A stretch of 64,000 bases of DNA from Botryosphaeria dothidea. Lineage: Eukaryota > Ascomycota > Dothideomycetes > Botryosphaeriales > Botryosphaeriaceae. Shown here piece by piece: positions 1 through 11,619 of this stretch. The stretch spans positions 744,001 to 808,000 of the forward strand of contig WWBZ02000073.1 of NCBI GenBank assembly GCA_011503125.2, written 5' to 3'. The first letter of the stretch is position 1, and each line of letters begins with the position of its first letter. A program made the translations under genes and the position numbers. The notes beneath the pieces were generated by a model that ran no database searches, was not told where the DNA came from, and saw only the letters and a program-made list of their open reading frames with translations.

Positions 1-2987
1 ACCACTCTGATCGCAGGTTTGCTTGAAGTCTTTTCTGGTGTAGTAACAGTTTACCTTGCCGCTCTCTAGGAGAAGTTCCTGCTTTGTAGCCCCCATCTTC
101 AATGAATTCATGAAAGGTTTGAGTGACGAAGGAGAGATAGGTAGGTGAGAGATGGGAATGCCCTTTTATATCAAGGGCTGTTGCAATGTAAAGGAGGTAA
201 GAGCGCTGGAACTCCCATGTCCACAGGCCCGAATCCTTTCGGCGATACAGGCAGCAGCAGATCTTGTGTCGTGCCCAATGGAAACTGGTCGAGGATCTCA
301 TGGTAGCAAGGCGAAACCAGTGTGACCGAGCTCGTGCGAATGAGTCCATAAGGCTGAACGGACAATGAGTTTAGGGGGAGAACTCCTTCAGTGAAAGATC
401 CCGTTCCTACAGGGGTGGTATTTGTCAAGCACTCCTTCACTTCAGGATCCCGCTCCTACGGAGGTAGTATTTGTCACGAAGGAAAGTTGCAACTCAACAT
501 AAGGATTGTGTTGTAGCCTGATAGAAGCGTCCGATATCCAGAGATAGCAATGCGTGATGTATGTAGGGCCTCCAGTCGCATGTAAGAAGTTGGGCCCCAT
601 TTCACTACGCAACACTGCAAAGATTCTCTATGGGGAAAAAGTGGGTGGTATGAACCCTAGTTAAGGATTTCACCTTGCATGGCCGGTGAACACTAAGTGC
701 GCGGCCCTCCACGAGGATTTCACGCTCTTCTGGCCAGCTCGTCCAGCCTTGTAGGACATGCAACGTAAGACAAGGCGAATTTAGTAGTAAAAACTGCCAA
801 AAAGAAAGTAGATTACGTACATTTCTACTGCTAAGGAGATTTTCTACGTCTGCCTTTAAGTTTGTACATATGATGCCCCCTCAAGAAGACCGTTGACATG
901 ATGTTATGTATACAAACTCTATTGTGTATCGCCTACGGGTATACTTGGACGTAGTTTCCCGCTGTATTTCCCAGACTTTTCATCTCTTTCTGTACAATGA
1001 GATTGTGGTGGGGCAGAGGAGGATTCTTACGAAATCTTGTACACAACGTTGACCGAAATATCTTCAAGCAGCGGGGCGCTCGCCTCTTCCGGGCGCCAAG
1101 GTATGTGCCGAGTAGCCGTCCAGTGAACTGCAGCGATCGCCGTCAGCGTCAAGGCTACAACTTTGTGAATGTTCCTATCGTGGTCGCCTTAGCCCCCAAC
1201 GGAGCGGTGATCCTTCCGCTTTAAGCCTGACTAATCGTTACTCACAGCATGTAACGCCTACATTGTCCGTTTTTGCATGATCAGACTCAGGGAGTATCTG
1301 AGAGGGAACCACTACCTTGGCAAGAGTCAGACCACCTTAAGCCGCAGGGATAAGCTACTGGTTGAAGGACTGTATCCCTTGTATGCTCCACAGTGTCAGC
1401 TCGGAGTACGTCCGAATGTCGGTACCAACGGTGTGATTATTGGGATCCTAGTCGCAAATTAGGGCAAAAATCCTCCGAGAAGTGAACGACCGACTGCCCG
1501 ATTGATTCGACTTCTATTTCATCACGTCTGGGACGCGTAATCGATTTTTTATGTGGCCAATCCGACTTGTTCGATTTTTTGGCCCCTCGCCGCTCACGAC
1601 AAGTTGTTCTGCAACACGTTACGTGGGCATGGGAACAATGACTGGTGAGACATAGAAGGGATTCTTTCGTTCGAAATACGAGCGCCGACAAAACTGAAGG
1701 GCAGGGGTTTTCCGAGACTCAATTGAATCACACCTTTCAAGATCACTTCGAGTTTCCTGCCTCTCATGATTTTTTCCTTCCACTCGACCAATTCATCGAC
1801 GGAACAGTTCGCGCTGACATGTCTGCCATTGAGAATGCCCCCCTTTCCTGAATCCAACCACAGGGCCAATCCGCCCGGGAATCCGGCTTGTCCTTGGCGA
1901 ACGGCCTCAGCCAATCCAACACATTATCTGTATCCACAGTGCCAGCTGAATGGTGATTGGACGATATTCGGAGCTTCGGCGGCTATCAAGCGTGCAAACT
2001 TGACGCTTAAGAGCTTGGCGAGAGAGCAGGCGGTCGTAGACGGCATGGCGCGATAGCTCATGGCGGACGCGACGGTGATGATCGTAGCGCGGTGGCCGAT
2101 CCCGACAATCATCAGGATTTCGTGCGCCACGGCATATGTGTTTCTCGAATTGATGTTCTGTGGTTAATTGAATGAATGAGAAAAAAGTCGTTGAACATCG
2201 TCAATTTGCTCAGCAAGCATCCACTTACAAATGTTTCCCGAAATTCAGATGGCATGGAGAACGAGGAGAAAGCTGTTATCCCGGCCGGAGTTTATCATGA
2301 TAAAGAATGGAATCTTAATTTGAGCCCACGATATGATGGTTCGGTGCTCCCTAAGAAACCGCACATTCATTAGCCACCGAGAAGGAGCCTTGGAATGAGT
2401 GATGGATTGTCGGTACTACTGAAAGCAACAGATGCGAAGACGTTCATGCCGGATTCCTGTAGAGTCAGAAACTATAAAGAATGATTGAATGGCATAAAAT
2501 CAGATATTTCTGCGGAAATAAAGAATGCCAGGTGTTGCGCCACGAATTCGAGTTACTCGGCTAAGCTCGGCAACTGCCAAGCCCGACTTTTATATATTAC
2601 TCATAATGCTCGCCCGCAATCAACACAAACAGATGGTCACGCTGTGTATCGCATGAGAAATTTGGGCCTTATGTAAATGTGTATTGTTAGAGAGAGAAGG
2701 AAATACATGTGGAGCAGACTAGGAACTGGAATTTTTGGTAATGCTGTAGTTTACCTCCTCGTCCGCACAATTGATTCCTGATGTGCAAGAAAACATACGA
2801 TTATACCATTAACCCGAGGTTCCGAGGCCCCCGCATACTGGAATTTTTACCAGCGCCTACCGATTACTACGGTCTGCCTATCAACCACATTCAAAAGTCC
2901 TTGGGATATCCAACTGATATTATTTCTCTTCCAGACATATTCCATCATTGACTAGTGTCCCAACTATTATCTGCTGTACTGTTCACC
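1..2987. other. intergenic region without a recognisable gene
   Basis: Only short open frames occur on either strand (the longest about 100 codons). None shows a known domain, conserved composition or a plausible splice chain. Base composition is more balanced than in the coding parts of the window. I see no transposon termini, tRNA or tandem repeat here. The last part presumably holds the promoter of the crotonase gene that starts at 2988. Confidence 0.5.
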
Positions 2988-4036
2988 ATGTCGCTGTACC
3001 CACCCGAAGTTCAACTTCCCGACTCGTACGTCACCCCGGCCGACAGCCATGTCCGGATCACCAACCACCCAGAATCCGCGACCGGCGTCTCGCAGATCCT
3101 CATCGTGACGCTGAACCGTCCCGAGAAGCTCAATGCCATGACAGGCGAGATGATCGATACGCTCGAAGCCTTTTTCCGGCTAGTGGATCTGGACAGCCGC
3201 GTCAAGTGCATCGTCGTGACCGGAGCGGGAAAGGCGTTCTCCAGTGGGATTGACTTGAACCTGGACGCCAGCATGGCCAAAGACGTGCCCGTGCGGGAAT
3301 TCAGAGATAATGGTGGCAGTCTCGCATTGTCCATGTACAACTGCAGCAAGACCATCATCGTGGCCTACAACGGATTGGCAGTGGGCATCGGCATGACTTC
3401 CACACTCGCTGCAGGCATCAGGTAAGCTGTGGAAGGCCATGATCCTCTATACCTCTGGGCTGATGGACACGCAGAATTGCCAGCGGCAAATCGAACTTCG
3501 GTTTCCCCTTCTCGCGCATCGGGCTCACCATGGAGTCCGCGAGCTCCTTCTTCCTCCCGCGCATGGTCGGATACAGCCGCGCTACATACCTACTCACCAC
3601 GGGCAAGACCTATCCCGCAGACTCCAAGTACCTCGACGGGATCTTCGCGGAGATCCTCCCAGAGCCGAGCCAGGTCTTGCCCCGAGCGCTCGAGCTCGCC
3701 AAGGAGACAGCGGAGGAAGTCAGTACGATGGCTGCATATCTCAATCGGCAGCTGATCTGGCGGAACGGCGGATCCGCTGAGATGGCACATTTGGTCGACA
3801 GCCCGTTGCTGGCGGACATGTTCGGTGGAAAGTGAGTGTCTCTCATCTCTTCACACGGTACTCTGCTGACGATGGATAGGGATCACGCCGAAGCAAAACG
3901 GGCCTTCTTCAAGCGCGAAAAGGCTAAGTTCAAGGATGAGCTGGCCAAGAATGCTCCGAGAACATATCCCTGGTGGACGGAGACTTCTGTTGACAGGAAG
4001 CCCAAAGCGAAGGGATCCTCTACCTCCAAGCTGTAG
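2988..4036 (+). CDS. peroxisomal enoyl-CoA hydratase/isomerase family protein (PTS1 SKL)
   Basis: Three-exon model: 2988-3421, 3475-3831, 3880-4036, giving 315 residues. Introns are GTAAGC...GCAG and GTGAGT...ATAG, and the frame is continuous across both. The crotonase fold is clear: LNRPEKLNAMT near the N-terminus, oxyanion-hole segment AFSSGIDLN, and RIASGKSNFGFPFSRIGLTMES spanning the first junction region, followed by FFLPRMVGYSRA. The C-terminus is SSTSKL, a canonical type 1 peroxisomal targeting signal, so beta-oxidation or a related CoA-ester reaction in peroxisomes is expected. The segment resembles isomerase-type crotonases: the first hydratase glutamate position is occupied by Phe (FPFSR), while a Glu follows in TMES. 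Fungal homologues include AKT3-like enzymes of toxin clusters (family knowledge), but no such cluster is visible here. The exact substrate is unknown. I chose the ATG at 2988 because the frame upstream offers only a GTG. Confidence 0.9.
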
Positions 4037-5227
4037 GAGGCTTCGGTTTTGTGGGGTTCCAAGAGCTTTCTTTCGAGGGTGGTCCGGTTCGGCTTTCAAA
4101 ATGCTTTGAGTATACTTTTGACTTTCCCCCATTCTCTCGGTCATGTTGGAATCGGGACGCCGAACAAAGTTCGGCCATACTTCAGACCAGTCATAGTGCT
4201 CCGTAAACGCGGACGCTGAGGAAGAGAAGCTCAACACGCTCGCTTGATAAATGAGTCTGCTGGTGTATGGTCGAGTGCGTATCTGAAAGTCCGGCAAAGG
4301 ACTCAAAATATGCTTGTGAGTCATACTTAATCCCGACTTATGCTTTGAGAATCAGCAGAGAACGCAGCAAGCGATGGCCCAGCGGAATAAGAAGCGGTGA
4401 GACCAGGCCTATGGTAAGAAGTGTCTGAGAAACGAACTGTCGGAGGGCTAGAATGGCGGATTGATATATTTGGCCTTTAGTGAGACGGTATGGCAAGTGG
4501 AAAGAATCAAGCGAGCTCATGGAGTTTGAGTTTGATTATGTGTACTAATCTGGTGATCATTAAGATCAAGGTGGTAGTAGTATGTGCTGGGTTAACTGAT
4601 GTCCCGAAGTTGACTGGAGCTTTTCAAGCTCGCAGTATTTGCGAAAGAAGTGCAGCTCTTCGCCGATTTCGCAGGCTGCTCCGCTACGTGTCTGATTTTG
4701 TGGAGCCCACAGTGGCCTGCCGTTCAAGGGTACAGTAAAGATAATAAGCAGTCTCGAAAGGCAAAGATTGTAACACCAAGGAAGAGAGCATTCCCTTAGA
4801 TGTAGGTTTGCTAATGTCGGTGCCGAAGCCGAGAATACTGCCTGTTGCGAGTCCTTGTATTGATGGAAACGACCAGATGGACGGCGCCAAAACAGACAGT
4901 GCGTCGTTTGATGGTGTTGCAAATGGATTAGCTGGATGACTAGCGCGGGTAAGCTAGTCTGCATGAGGCTCGATACTTTCAGACAGCGCATTAGTACGGC
5001 GGGCACTAAACCTTACGCAACTGCCGAGGCGAAGCATTCTTGATTACTCGACATTCTATAATAAGCCTCCCTCCCATCAACATGCTTCTCCTCCTGCTGA
5101 ACGCTCTGCTACACGTAACAGCATTAGATCAATGTCCCGTGTCTTGCCTGGCTTAGAAAGAAAATTACTACTACACTGATTGGGTCAGCTCCGAAAACAT
5201 CTGTGGGCCATCATCACCATCATCATC
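4037..5227. other. intergenic region
   Basis: Separates the crotonase from the bZIP gene. Minus-strand frames of up to 157 and 146 codons are present, but they lack recognisable domains and overlap the end of the crotonase exon or stop at random. I see nothing convincing; the 3' part is probably the bZIP promoter and leader. Confidence 0.45.
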
Positions 5228-7078
5228 ATGCTTCACACCACAGCCCGCCCCTTGACCGGAGGAGAGCCGACAGCCGTCGTCAAGAAGAAGAAGAAAGGAA
5301 GACCGCGAAAAGATGATCAAGATACGACACTTGCCGAGGTTAGTTATTTGTGCGTAATGAATTCGGCCGCCGGTTCCGGGTGGTGGGACCAAGATCCTTC
5401 GGCACGCATGTAATCATGCAGTGTTCCAGCATCTCCATCAGTACCGTGCCTTGACTTATCACATCAGTCCATTGCATTGTAAAGAGTACCTGTCAACTGA
5501 CTGCTCAACAGCGCCGTCGCACGCAGATCCGGCACGCTCAACGAGCATACCGGCAGAGAAAAGACGACACAATTGCCACGTTGCAGAAGAAGGTGGAGAA
5601 GCTCCAGTCCATCATCGATGTCATGAGCGACTCCTTCACCCACCTCAGCAACCAAGTAACCGTCTCACATACCCTTGACTCCTCGACACAGATCGAAGTA
5701 GGCCTTCGAGAGACTACTGCCAAGATTGCAGAGCTACAGAAGTCTGCAAATATTGGAAGGAGAGAATCCTCCGACGACAGCTGTCAGGGCTCCACAGCCT
5801 CTCTGCCTTCCTCCGAAGCCCGCGCAGGCCTTTCACTAAGGGCGAGATGCAGCGATGAGAACCTCGCGGGTCCAACGCCATCAGCTCACCAGACAGCAGC
5901 AAGCCAAGAATACGATAGCCTCTCGCTCCAGGACCTCCCATTCGGCTACACCATCGTCTACGAGCCCACCGAGCACCACGACCTCACCGCCTCAACCGAC
6001 CAATCACCCACCCCCGACAACCTCGCCCTCCAACCGCTCCCATCCCCGACGACCTTCTCCCCGCAACCCCCCTACACCTACTCCTTCCGCGAGCTGAGCT
6101 TCGGGCACTGGCTCGAGCGCGCCTGCCTCGAGCGCGGCGTCCAGATCCTCGCCAACGGGCACCTGCGCCCCGCCGAGTACCGCCGCGTCTTCCGCATCAG
6201 CCGTCGCGTCGCGCGAGCGCCTGCTGCGCAGCCTCAGGAAGTTCCTGGACGAGCCGGTCATCCGGCAGTACGGCGACCTGAAAATCAACCTCGGCGGCGC
6301 GGGCCTGCACTACCCGTCGCCCAGCGACGTCGGGGCGCGCGACGATGCGCGGCGGCGGCGGCGGCTGAAGGCGGTGGACGCGGGGAACTACGAGTACAGT
6401 GCGCGGGCGCGGCTGGTCGCCGTGGGGCTGCCGATCACGGCGGAGGTGGAGGCGGATCTGAAGTTCTACGAGGGCGTGTGGTTCGATATGAAGGACGTGG
6501 AGGGCTATCTGCTGGAGCTGGGGATTCATGTCGATCCGAATGCTTCGGTGGTGGAGGCCGAGGTCGAGACGCTGCAGTGGCTCTGGCAGGATGAGGCTGC
6601 GCTGGATCGAGGCTTCCATGTGGTGGATGTGGACAAGGCGCTGGACCGGTTTCCGGGCGGATCGGATGGTTCTCCGACCGAGCAGAGGTCGATTGAACCG
6701 AACGACTCCACGGGCTTCACGGGAGTTGCCGCGGATGTCGATGCCTACATGGCGAACGAGTTGAGTGCGGAGGGATGGCAGTGGTTCTGCAACTCGACCA
6801 TCCCGTGGCTGAGCGATGTAGCATTGGGAGAGGTCTCACCCGACAATTCCGAAGGCAGTGGGGAGATTTTGAAGAGCGTGGGAGAACGGGTTGCAATTGA
6901 TGTGCAAAGACTGGCTAACGGTATAGCACTCCACCCCCCGGTTTATTTCACGAGTACATGCTAATTTTTACACGCATTAGAACTCATTAAGCGCACCGTG
7001 TGCATTGGAAGAGGCCCTGGTATCCGGCGGGAAGATGTCGACAAAGCGGTCCGGGCTGCCGCTCTCGTAGCATTCTGA
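5228..7078 (+). pseudogene. bZIP transcription factor, reading frame disrupted by one extra base
   Basis: Exons 5228-5338, 5512-6920 and 6981-7078. Exon 1 encodes a basic KKKKKGRPRK stretch (AT-hook/NLS-like). Exon 2 begins with the basic region QIRHAQRAYRQRKDDTIATL and continues as a leucine-heptad coiled coil, a bZIP of the fungal Yap/ATF-like type. A conserved C-terminal fungal region follows (YTYSFRELSFGHWLERACLE, then VFRIS). Near 6200-6212 the conserved protein continues one frame over as SRERLLRSLRKF and runs to 6920; a final spliced exon then ends ...GIRREDVDKAV...AF. The three exons total 1,618 nt, one too many for a single frame; without one base the product is 538 residues. No intron of realistic size fixes this. 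It is either a recent pseudogene or a sequence error in a very GC-rich tract. The target genes are unknown; the neighbouring crotonase and oxidoreductase genes are possible targets. Confidence 0.75.
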
Positions 7079-7693
7079 CGAACCATAATTCTGTATCGAT
7101 ACATTGCGATATGTAGAGGATGATGCTCGCTCAAAAAAGCTTCTTTTATGGATACTGGGCGATCGGATTGCGAAAAAGAATTATCACAACAGAAATGTAT
7201 ATGCCGAACACTTCACGGTGCCTGCGTGCGGGAATTACTGGAATGTGTGCTTTCGATGACACACGGAACAAATCCAGCCTTGCGAAAGCCTCGGGTGTAA
7301 AGAAAGAGCTACGGTCTGAAATTGCATGTACGTTGACCGGTCAGTGAGGTTGGCTGATGCTGACTGCATCCGTGCGAAGCCACAGCGGTAGACTACAGGT
7401 GACGAATCCCTGAAACTAAAGCCATCAAATGCCCGTGTTGCAAAAGGCACCATAAGAAAAGCGAATTTGCGCCCATTACTTGGAAAGTGGCATGGAAGTA
7501 TTATCGTAGCGGAGGCTGTGTTTAAGCGCAAGGCTAAACAGAGGGGCGACGGCTGGGTGCGGGGAGCCAGATAAGGCTGTGAGATTTTTCAACCTTGTCA
7601 ATCGGCTGCAGCACTGCTGAAACGACGTGTCCCCACTGCCTCGTCAATAATGAATGATAGGATAACAGTCACTTGAAATATGCGAGTTCCCCT
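7079..7693. other. intergenic region
   Basis: 615 bases between the bZIP and HET genes. Short frames only; no recognised element. It presumably contains the HET gene promoter. Confidence 0.45.
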
Positions 7694-9739
7694 ATGGCTC
7701 TACCTCAGAGTCTCGATCGTTCCCTGCATTCTGCGCCGACCTTTCAGAAATCTGTTGAACGTCCAGGTGGCCGCAAACCGTCGAGAGATCAATCCTGTTC
7801 TTCTTACGCGTATTCGGACGTCTCACAGTTCTCTGGGTTTTATAATTACAAACCCATTCATGACGATGAGGTCCGACTCTTGCTCCTCGAACCCCCCAGA
7901 ATGGAGAACGACGAGATCTATTGTAAGACCATCACGACGCCCATTGATCAGGCTCCTCTATACGAAGCTCTCTCCTATGAGTGGGGGTCTACAGAGCGGC
8001 AGAAGGACATCATGATGGATGGGAGAGTTGCCCGGGTCCGAAGAAATCTCTGGCACGCTTTGCGTGCTATTCGATATCATGCCCGCGGTCAGCCTCGGAG
8101 GCTCTGGATTGATGCTATCTGCATCGATCCGTGCGATAATGTGGAGAAATTTCAGCAGATCTCTCAAATGGGTCCGATTTACGAAAGAGCGAGCTGTGTA
8201 ATCTGCTGGCTTGGGACATCTTCCCCCGATAGTGACCTCGCTGTCTCATTTCTCAAATCAGCGACCGATCTTTTGGCGGAATTCGGCCCTCATTTTGCAC
8301 TGACCGATCGTGCAGCCCAGGTATTCACTGACTGGATGTGTTCCAATGATCACGGTCCGTTTGATAGGGCGATAGAACATCTGCTCAATTACCGAAGTTA
8401 CTGGAGCCGGATATGGATCCGCCAGGAAATCATTCTCGCTGAGGATATTTTCATTTACTGTGGAAACAACAAAATTCACTGGGTTGACGCACATGCCGTG
8501 TGCAAATTACTTTGGGGAAACACGAGATTGCTAGACCGATTCTGTATTCCAGGCTTGAACTACTCACGTGACATGCATGGCATGCGGAAAGACGACCAGT
8601 GGTTACTTGCAGAACTCGGAAATACCCGGACCTCAAAGGAGACAGACCCAAGGGACAAAGCCTTCGGCTTGTTGGGCTTATTTCAGTACAAAGCACCTTC
8701 TGATTCCTACAGGCTTCGGCCAGACTATCGGCTCTCCTTTTTTAATGTCTGCTTGCAGGTGTTCAAGTTCTGCGTCTTCAACGAGTTTGAAGATGCTCGA
8801 AGAGAATCTTGTCTCAGTATTCTCTGTATGAGTCGACCCAGTTTTTCGAAAATGGACGGTTTACCGACGTGGCTGGCCGACTGGTCAGCCGAGGACACGC
8901 CAGAATCCATCATCTCTTTGCGCGCTTTCCAACGTCTTCGACTTCCTTCCGCAAGCCTGAAACAACCACCGAGATTCAGACTCCGTCCAGATGGACTACG
9001 TCTCAACTGCAGGGGTGTTTCGTTGGGACGAGTGAGGGAATCCGGGCATCCATTGATCCAGCCGGAAGACCGGGCGTCTCGTCGTGCAACGTTGAAAAAC
9101 TGGTGGCAGATTGCTTACAACAGCTGCGGAGGCCAGCTGAGAGAGAAGGATTTCGTCGTATCTTTATTTTGTTTAACATGTGATCACCCGCCCTCACCCT
9201 TACAGATTGGATTCGTGGAATGGCTCAAGAAGTCCTACAAATTGGACTTACTATCTAATTCTCTCCTCAAAGATGCGTTAGTTCTTCTTTCTAAGTCAAA
9301 ACGCGTTTTTGCCGTCTCTGAGAACGGCGAATTCCTCATCATTCCTCAGGAGGGTCAGGTTGGCGATGTACTGTGCATCATCTATGGCTGCGAAACTCCG
9401 ATCCTGCTGAGGCCAAAAAGCGACCGGTCTTTTACTTCGGTTGGAGCCTACTATGTGCACGGTTCCATGTTTGGTGAAGCCATTGAAAAGCTGGGCGAAG
9501 GGATTCATGGAAGTCGGACCTTCCAGCTACAGCGAGTGGTGGCGAATAAATCATCTTGCAAGTCATCGCAAAATTGCTGCACATCTGAAATTCTCGAGGA
9601 GGAGAATTCAGTTTTAAGGCAAGGCTCTTGCAGAGGGGTCCGGATTCTGGTAATTTTCGAAACAGGCGTTGTCAGGACACTACCATTACCCAAGACTTTG
9701 AGTCAAAAAAGTGAACCAAGATATGAGTGCTTCTGTTGA
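7694..9739 (+). CDS. HET (heterokaryon incompatibility) domain protein
   Basis: Intronless, 681 residues from the first in-frame ATG (the frame extends 7 codons upstream to a TTG only). The HET domain (PF06985 type) lies at about residues 75-240, with the classical blocks YEALSYEWGS, RRLWIDAICIDP, IYERASCVICWLG and YWSRIWIRQEIILA. The trailing DPRDKAFGLLGL motif is also typical. The C-terminal half is a poorly conserved variable region with no recognised domain. In ascomycetes, HET proteins trigger programmed cell death on fusion with an incompatible partner; most family members are uncharacterised and many lie in fast-evolving accessory regions. No adjacent partner gene (NACHT/STAND receptor, HeLo) is visible. 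The next feature downstream is a decayed dehydrogenase. The frame is intact throughout, so the gene appears functional. Confidence 0.9.
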   Translation: MALPQSLDRSLHSAPTFQKSVERPGGRKPSRDQSCSSYAYSDVSQFSGFYNYKPIHDDEVRLLLLEPPRMENDEIYCKTITTPIDQAPLYEALSYEWGSTERQKDIMMDGRVARVRRNLWHALRAIRYHARGQPRRLWIDAICIDPCDNVEKFQQISQMGPIYERASCVICWLGTSSPDSDLAVSFLKSATDLLAEFGPHFALTDRAAQVFTDWMCSNDHGPFDRAIEHLLNYRSYWSRIWIRQEIILAEDIFIYCGNNKIHWVDAHAVCKLLWGNTRLLDRFCIPGLNYSRDMHGMRKDDQWLLAELGNTRTSKETDPRDKAFGLLGLFQYKAPSDSYRLRPDYRLSFFNVCLQVFKFCVFNEFEDARRESCLSILCMSRPSFSKMDGLPTWLADWSAEDTPESIISLRAFQRLRLPSASLKQPPRFRLRPDGLRLNCRGVSLGRVRESGHPLIQPEDRASRRATLKNWWQIAYNSCGGQLREKDFVVSLFCLTCDHPPSPLQIGFVEWLKKSYKLDLLSNSLLKDALVLLSKSKRVFAVSENGEFLIIPQEGQVGDVLCIIYGCETPILLRPKSDRSFTSVGAYYVHGSMFGEAIEKLGEGIHGSRTFQLQRVVANKSSCKSSQNCCTSEILEEENSVLRQGSCRGVRILVIFETGVVRTLPLPKTLSQKSEPRYECFC

Positions 9740-9886
9740 GACAAGCGGGACCAGGCGACAAGTGAGTAATCAAGATTTATGGTAGGCGTCAACATGAAAA
9801 TATAAATATCGCAGGACTTCACTTGTTTACAAGATGTCAATGTGCGAAGCTGCTCCTTGGCATTCCGCATACTCACCATAAAGTCG

Positions 9887-10516
9887 GTTGGAACGAAAGC
9901 TCTTGTGGCGCGTGGAGCTCTTGGAGGCAACATGTAGAAGATTAAGAACGTGCGACTGAGAGAGCTTGGTCAAGACGAGTTGATAATCAAAGTCGTCGCG
10001 ACGGGAATTTGCCACACCGACGTTCTAGTTAGCAATTTGAAGGAGGCCCCGAGTTATGTCTACCCTTCAGTCAAAGGTCACGAAGGTATGCGAACGGTCG
10101 ACGAATATGCTCGTACTCCATCCTCTTGAAAACTGCTGAATGAAGTTCTCCCAGGCGCCGGGTATGTTGAGCGCGTAGGCGAGAATCCCGTCGCCCTTTC
10201 CTTCTCATACTGTGCGTCTTGCGCCGTCTGCAAGGCCGGTCATCTCGTGCATTGTGTCAAGTAACAGCAGCTTAACTTCTACAGAGAGGAGAATTTATGC
10301 TCATCTGACAAGAGCTCTCTAGGGAAGGGCCTGATGTTTATAGAATTATTTTTGGCCAGTCCAGCTTTGCGAACATCACTATTGTGAGACAGGCATCGGC
10401 GATCAATGTCAAAGGTCTAGTGAATCATAAAAAAATGGAGATTTTGGCGCCTTTAGGACGGGTCATCCAAAAAGGCTCGGGATCTGTTGTCAATGTCGCG
10501 CAAGAAATGTATGTTT
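9887..10516 (+). pseudogene. decayed zinc-dependent (medium-chain) alcohol dehydrogenase
   Basis: Remnant of a GroES-like zinc ADH of the aryl-alcohol dehydrogenase type. The frame from about 9893 reads TKALVARGALGGNM, hits an in-frame TAG, then continues LRELGQDELIIKVVATGICHTDV with the catalytic-zinc Cys, and KGHEG. A vestigial intron (GTATGC 10086 to CCAG 10154) is followed by GAGYVERVGENPVALSFSYC and the four-Cys structural zinc signature (CASCAVCKAGHLVHC). After stops and frame changes the coenzyme-side motifs FGQSSFANITIVRQASAINV and GSGSVVNVAQ appear in a third frame up to about 10512. The last ~170 residues of a normal 370-residue enzyme, including the rest of the Rossmann fold, are absent. 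About ten residues are also missing between GEN and LSFSYC. Stops, shifts, deletion and truncation together make it clearly dead. Confidence 0.88.
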
Positions 10517-10634
10517 CAATAAAACATAGCCTTTTCAATTACACGAGCAACCTGTGCAAGCCTGTAGTCGTATTTACTAAGGTTGTTACCTACCTTCATA
10601 GATCTTAAATCAATCAAAAGCAGCCCCTAGCCAT

Positions 10635-10997
10635 CTAGATATGTGCGGTAAAGTATGAAATGATATGTAGCCATCGAAAGCAGTCGCGGAAACGCAAGAC
10701 ATTTTCTTCAACGGCCTCTTCAATATCGATGCTCCTCTCGACTTCATTTGTCCATGTTGGAATTGCATCTGGGAGGAATTCTCTTCGCTTGCAGTGTGCA
10801 GCAGTTGCAAGGATATGGCTGGTCAAACATGTATGGAACTCTTGCAGAAATCCAACCGTGGACATTCCGTTGAACCTGGCGAGTTGGGGTCTCTCACGAA
10901 ACAAGACACGATCATTGTTGTGAGATGGGGCTGGTGTATTCTGCCGATCTCTCATGTATTCCTCTTGAGGTGTAGCTCGGGTGAACAGCGGGGATGA
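10635..10997 (-). CDS. possible gene fragment, unrecognised
   Basis: A minus-strand open frame follows a good 3' splice-site sequence (TTTCCACAG, just upstream) and reads GTSSPLFTRATPQEEYMRDR and onwards for about 120 codons, ending ...HIISYFTAHI. Its composition (Glu/Arg/Trp/Leu mix, few simple runs) looks more protein-like than most chance frames here. I recognise no domain and find no convincing 5' exon. It could be the last exon of a degraded gene, alongside the ADH remnant, or a chance frame. Confidence 0.2.
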   Translation of the reverse strand, partial: SSPLFTRATPQEEYMRDRQNTPAPSHNNDRVLFRERPQLARFNGMSTVGFLQEFHTCLTSHILATAAHCKRREFLPDAIPTWTNEVERSIDIEEAVEENVLRFRDCFRWLHIISYFTAHI

Positions 10998-11570
10998 AGT
11001 GCCGCTGTGGAAATCAGAATTGATGTTATTTCTTTTCCATGAGTTCGAGAGAGATTAAAAAGAGCAGCTGTGTATGGATAGCAAGGTTGAAAGAAGAGGT
11101 GAAATGGCGGACAAAGTTGCTTGAATAGATGCAAGGCTTCAAAGGAATGGGGCTGATTACGCGCATTTCGCGGTGTGCAGTGGAAGCTGAGGGGCGTGGT
11201 GTTTATTATCTAGAATTGTATAAGTGATTCAGGCCAAGTCGGTAGAAATGCGTCTTATTTGATTTTGGGAATGCAATGGTTCAATACACTGACGCGAGTG
11301 AGTACGCGGTGCCAAACGAATAAAGCTGACGTTGTGGTCATCGGCGGGTACGAGCGTTGCGTTTAAGCGTATGTCGCCCTGCCCTTTCCCACGCTACATC
11401 TATCAACCACAGAAAACGCAACGGTTCACGTTCCAAATAGTGTTAGAAAATTATCCTCACTCAACCCACCCGAGATGGCAAGTGAACCAAAATTGGAAGT
11501 GCCGGCTGGTGCCTGAAAAGCGGGAAGGATGCAGGCGGCGGCTCCTTAGCGTCACTGCAAGCCTGCATGC
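10998..11570. other. intergenic region
   Basis: No gene recognised. It ends at the TATA-like element of the F-box gene. Confidence 0.45.
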
Positions 11571-11578
11571 TATATAAA
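11571..11578 (+). promoter_or_regulatory. TATA-like element of the F-box gene
   Basis: TATATAAA starts 49 bases upstream of the ATG at 11620. The spacing to the start codon is short, implying a short leader if the element is used. Confidence 0.45.
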
Positions 11579-11619
11579 GCCCCTTCGCCATCAGTCAAAC
11601 CCTCGGGATCCAAAAAGAA

